From Clostridiales bacterium (lineage in GTDB: Bacteria > Bacillota > Clostridia > Lachnospirales > WRAX01): DNA of 34,346 nucleotides. The stretch covers positions 1 through 34,346 of the forward strand of contig JAISCI010000125.1 in assembly GCA_031265685.1 (NCBI GenBank). Direction: 5' to 3'. The notes beneath the pieces were generated by a model. It saw only the letters and a program-made list of their open reading frames with translations, was not told the DNA's origin and made no database searches. The translations under genes were made by a program, and so were the position numbers. Within the stretch, counting starts at the first letter, position 1; every line of letters begins with the position of its first letter. Positions 32,701 to 34,346 of this stretch are shown here, piece by piece.

Positions 32701-33296
32701 AGCACGCCGAGCGTGAAGAACAGAGAGCTTTTGAGCAGCCTCTTATCCACGATGGCCTTGAGCGAGACGACCGCCAGCAGCGTGTTGATCGAGTCTACCT
32801 GCCCCCACACCGCCGAGTCGAAGAGGACCATCGGGTTGAGCATGTAGCACAGCGCGAGGATCAGCGCCGAACGCTCCTTTACGCGTTTTTCGGCGATCGA
32901 GTAGATCAGCACGCCCGTGACGACGTCCGCCATTATCGCCGGGAACTTAAGCAGGAGGATATAATTATACCCGATGTTGTTCCGCTCAAAGGTGTCGCGG
33001 ATGAAGCCGATCATCCACAGCACGTACATGTATCCGGGCGGGTAGTCCGTGGCCGCGTCGGACGTGTAGAACGACGACGGGCCGTTCCGGTAGAGCATAC
33101 GGCTCCACGCGTCGAAACAGCCGAGATCATAGGGCTGCCCATCGTGAACGAACGTCGCGATTATCGAGACGACGACGCCGATAAGTATTACGATTGAGAT
33201 GTTGGACGAGAAGATCTCCGTTATATTCTTTTTGAGTATAAACACGGCTATGATGAACAGTAGCGCCACCATCATCAGCAGGAACAGCAGAGACAT
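29790..33296 (-). CDS. Double GT-C membrane glycosyltransferase (GT87-like plus PMT/GT39 with inserted discoidin-like domain)
   Basis: This 1168-aa protein has, in order, an N-terminal GT-C membrane domain (about 1-470; DAATDYPPGYMYVLWMIG, AVWGQVDSINTLL, MHERYIFPTLAML); a repeat linker (about 495-545; LKPDS and SGEPE units); one span; an extracytoplasmic beta domain like F5/8-type C (about 585-695; LGARNHIKLTVETSPDG); then a protein-O-mannosyltransferase-like GT-C domain (about 720-1168; TYFDEIYHARTAYEF, TTHPPLGKVFIAAG, RIATIDTFITFF) with the catalytic Asp-Glu. These enzymes take sugars from lipid carriers on the outer membrane face. The ATG at 33296 has GGGGGGAAATCGT ahead; the longer ORF start lies in the promoter. 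The acceptor is unknown. Confidence 0.88.
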   Translation of the reverse strand: MSLLFLLMMVALLFIIAVFILKKNITEIFSSNISIVILIGVVVSIIATFVHDGQPYDLGCFDAWSRMLYRNGPSSFYTSDAATDYPPGYMYVLWMIGFIRDTFERNNIGYNYILLLKFPAIMADVVTGVLIYSIAEKRVKERSALILALCYMLNPMVLFDSAVWGQVDSINTLLAVVSLKAIVDKRLLKSSLFFTLGVLVKPQNFMFAPIYMYVFFMNLREEAFGFRSFLADKKRRYFNILEFIASGKSFWKLLGTYFRWLLLCAALAGFVMLPFADTSSGGYDFTLVLSQYIGTLSQYNYATVNAYNFWALFGMNWFDGSRELFLGITAGHIGAFMLAAIVGFSFYSLWRAKAKSNFFFTAALINLCAFMLSIKMHERYIFPTLAMLMFAYIYRRDKRIMWLYWGVSAAALINCADVFRATLENSNWALLETTSIVFAVPFAALFAMMIIWMFDIYREGREDDTKLAPELPVSPESGVSGSEEIIPNSAADDISGELKPDLLKPDLLKPDSLKPDSLKPDSGSPDSLKPESGEPESGEPESGEPEPFRPERSEIRSKFTKWDWILMGGLTVVYAVVAFVNLGAAGSPQTYWKSGEAGKGAVIELNGSPESVRRMHWLLGARNHIKLTVETSPDGIVYTEAGTTDTDWVFAWASMDIGQRTRFVRVSGDSGELYLMEVGFESDSGELIPASCPDAPELLDEQEYIPVGLPDREPVSSYWTGTYFDEIYHARTAYEFVQGLPVYETTHPPLGKVFIAAGVEIFGMTPFGWRFAGTLFGVLMIPLMFLFARRIFGDAFWAFAVSLLFAFDFMHFAQTRIATIDTFITFFVIAMYYYMYKYYRMSWNDTPLAKTLAPLGMSGLMMGLGVASKWPGVYAGAGLAALFFLTVWKRFKEYRLAGAVLSREPSDSSLSDSEPEERETARAVRAKFWKYTAITLAACVGFFAVVPAVVYVLSYIPYYLTGSLFGGDADKWISQGLLPGGDAGKLIGGVIRAQSFMFDYHYNLVSDHPYASQWWSWPIILKPIFFYSHYYTDSVSGGISSFGNPVVWLGGLAALIFGARETYHGRDTGIWKFVLIAWLAQYVFWIPVPRTTYIYHYFPCVPFLAVALGLALKRACERFGSKRPAYIVMGAALLLFALYYPVLSGIPVAKWYVNWVLKLAAPNWQLII
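31665..31805 (-). repeat. 15-bp repeat array coding the linker, with a 24-bp inverted repeat
   Basis: The array codes for LKPDL/LKPDS repeats on one side and SGEPE repeats on the other. A perfect 24-bp inverted repeat (arms 31684-31707 and 31716-31739, 8-base loop) makes the two halves reverse complements of each other, so sense and antisense of one unit are both translated. Confidence 0.85.
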
Positions 33297-33339
33297 ACGA
33301 TTTCCCCCCGGAGAATTGGCATTTTCGCCCTTTGGTACT

Positions 33340-33368
33340 AATATAACATATATATCGCCTGATTTCAA
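33340..33368 (-). promoter_or_regulatory. Sigma-A type promoter for the GT-C and GT2 genes
   Basis: The minus strand has TTGAAA, a 17-base spacer and TATATT, about 45 bases before the ATG at 33296. Confidence 0.8.
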
Positions 33369-33449
33369 CGGGCTATTTTTTAAGACTGATACTCACGCGC
33401 AACCGTGGTGTCAGCGGTGAGGTCCGGATCGGCGGCTCGCGCGGACGCT

Positions 33450-33560
33450 TCAGTCGGGATCTGTCTCTATTCTGCCGAGCGACAAATGAATATATCGTGT
33501 TCTTTCAAACAAATATACGAGCAAAAGACAGTCATCAACCCGAACGCAATTTATTTCCAT
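33450..33560 (-). CDS. Small 36-aa ORF with strong ribosome site
   Basis: Too short for the ORF track. An ideal AAAGGAGAATTCT site precedes ATG, then MEINCVRVDDCLLLVYLFER and a stop after IETDPD. No family recognised. It lies just downstream of the helicase fragment in the same direction, so it may be a remnant of the same mobile element. The strong ribosome site is the main support. Confidence 0.4.
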   Translation of the reverse strand: MEINCVRVDDCLLLVYLFERTRYIHLSLGRIETDPD

Positions 33561-33673
33561 AGAATTCTCCTTTCCGCGGCCCTATGCCGCTTGCAACTTT
33601 ACCGAATCGCTACAGACGGAGTGGCTGCAATGCTGATTATTAGTGGGTTCTTTCAAACTCTCTTCACAGTATA

Positions 33674-33826
33674 CAACTTCGCGAAGATTATAGAACTTCG
33701 CGAAGCGGGTGCGAGCGTGGTACCCCGTTGCCTTTGAGGCAAGCTCAATCGAAGTCTGTGTCTCACCGAAGATACTCGCCCACGCATCAAAGTGAGTCAG
33801 ATTCTTCGCCATAAGCGCGTCATACT
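33674..33826 (-). pseudogene. Fragment of a conjugative-element SNF2 helicase/methylase-type protein
   Basis: About 50 residues (MAKNLTHFDAWASIFGETQT then ELASKATGYHARTRFAKFYN) match the HFDaWAStFGE...GYraKTRFAkFfNLpEl stretch known from the very large helicase-methylase proteins of Clostridial conjugative elements. The frame is not continued on either side. It is a scrap of a gene normally thousands of residues long. Recognition is from memory of the family. Confidence 0.6.
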
Positions 33827-34020
33827 GCAAATAGAGCTGTTACCCATTCGCTTCCGGAGTGTTCCGTTGCCCGCGGGAGCGCGAGAGTGGGCGCGGAAGC
33901 CTTATCGGAGTTCGGCATATTCTGCCGCAAGCCTCGCAACGTTCCCAGAGCAGCGCGGCGAGCAAAGTTGACTGCCCTGCAATTCACCAACACGCTGAAA
34001 GCCGGGCTACGCTTTATCAA

Positions 34021-34236
34021 ACCGGCATTTTGACGGAAGGGCGCTACACGATACGGGAGACACGCCCCGCACAGGGCTACTACCCGGACGATATTCCACG
34101 GACAGTGGTGTTCAAGTCAAAGTAATTTTCGCCTGAACCCGCTAAAATTCGTGGCGAATATACGGAGATAAAATGGGAAAACGATCCACATTTGGCTCAA
34201 ATCCAGATTATCAAGAAGTCCGCCGACGCGATGTAA
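34021..34236 (+). pseudogene. Fragment of a SpaA/Cna-B repeat surface protein with internal stop
   Basis: The frame reads TEGRYTIRETRPAQGYYPDD, the end of a Cna-B/SpaA domain (the T-x-RET-x-P-x-GY pattern). It then hits a TAA, and in the same frame goes on with EYTEIKWENDPHLAQIQIIK, the usual lead into the next domain, before a second stop. So it is a two-domain remnant with a nonsense change, lacking any signal or sortase motif. Confidence 0.65.
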
Positions 34237-34244
34237 ATGTCAAG

Positions 34245-34339
34245 CGAAAAATCGGCCACCCCCATAACAAAGCGCGAATTTAAGCGAACTTTAAAAATGG
34301 GGTGGCCGATTTCAATTATATTGCTATGCCGATTTTTCG
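34245..34339. repeat. Overlapping inverted repeats at the right edge, possible IS end
   Basis: AAATCGGCCACCCC (34249-34262) pairs perfectly with GGGGTGGCCGATTT (34299-34312). CGAAAAATCGGC (34245-34256) pairs perfectly with GCCGATTTTTCG (34328-34339). One left arm with two right arms suggests repeated transposase sites near an IS terminus. The element would continue past the window. Confidence 0.5.
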
Positions 34340-34346
34340 AGTAAGA

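Larger units (their letters stand above)
33369..34020. other. Gene-poor right flank
   Basis: Apart from the 36-aa ORF and the helicase fragment, no intact gene is seen. The track ORFs 33405-33737 (plus) and 33820-34020 (minus) have no recognisable domain and look like debris. Base composition drops below that of the rest of the window, which fits acquired DNA. Confidence 0.45.

Noticed and set aside
33820-34020. 66-aa minus-strand ORF at the right flank
   Set aside because: It has an odd, repeated-looking composition but no domain, and it stops at the border of the helicase fragment; it could be repeat debris and was not called a gene.

Overview
The window looks like a piece of a high-GC, flagellated Gram-positive bacterium of the Clostridia (Firmicutes) type. 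The signs are a RecU-type Holliday junction resolvase, a PspC-like small protein, an rpmE-yqhQ-prmC-prfA translation cluster, AGGAGG-like ribosome sites, TTGACA-N17-TATAAT promoters, and a textbook SigD (sigma-28) promoter before fliD. No rRNA, tRNA or CRISPR array was seen. Most genes are ordinary housekeeping genes; the accessory material sits at the two window edges, at 10.8-12.7 kb, and in several small hairpin elements.

Layout. 1-123: start of an IS21-type transposase cut by the left edge. 403-10731: housekeeping genes on the minus strand. From right to left these are rpmE (with a clear promoter), a fused yqhQ-prmC, prfA, a DUF4914/PEPCK-like P-loop protein, aspS, rpsU (own promoter), rnpB with an enlarged P12 arm, holA, and a SHOCT/DUF4097-like protein ending in two intrinsic terminators. 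10.8-12.7 kb: an IS3-like transposase relic, then a plus-strand accessory island made of an apparent orphan polymorphic-toxin C-terminus and two related small membrane proteins, the second frameshifted. 12.7-16.7 kb, minus: recO, a polyphosphate:AMP phosphotransferase, a DUF402 protein, radC, and a separate unknown 120-aa ORF. 16.7-20.1 kb, plus: fliD, a chaperone-like gene, flaG and fliS. 20.3-25.7 kb, minus: PspC-like, PAP2 phosphatase, metK plus an Fe-S aldo/keto reductase, and tilS-hpt. 25.7-27.8 kb, plus: feoB. 27.8-33.4 kb, minus: recU, a GT2 polyprenyl-phosphate glycosyltransferase, and a very large protein joining two GT-C glycosyltransferases. 33.4-34.3 kb: a graveyard of fragments from a conjugative-element helicase and a SpaA/Cna-B surface protein, ending in inverted repeats.

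How the genes work together. The first block serves translation: tRNA charging, release factor 1 with its methylase, ribosomal proteins and tRNA 5' maturation. The flagellar block makes the filament cap and export chaperones. The GT2 and GT-C proteins fit a lipid-linked sugar pathway in which GT2 makes a polyprenyl-phosphate sugar and the GT-C enzyme transfers it outside the membrane.

The strongest candidates for something new are the orphan toxin and duplicated membrane-protein module, the enlarged rnpB P12, the YqhQ-PrmC fusion, the double GT-C fusion with an inverted-repeat linker, and a family of small hairpin elements, one of which supplies the C-terminus of a glycosyltransferase. All functional names come from reading motifs by eye; no database search was run.
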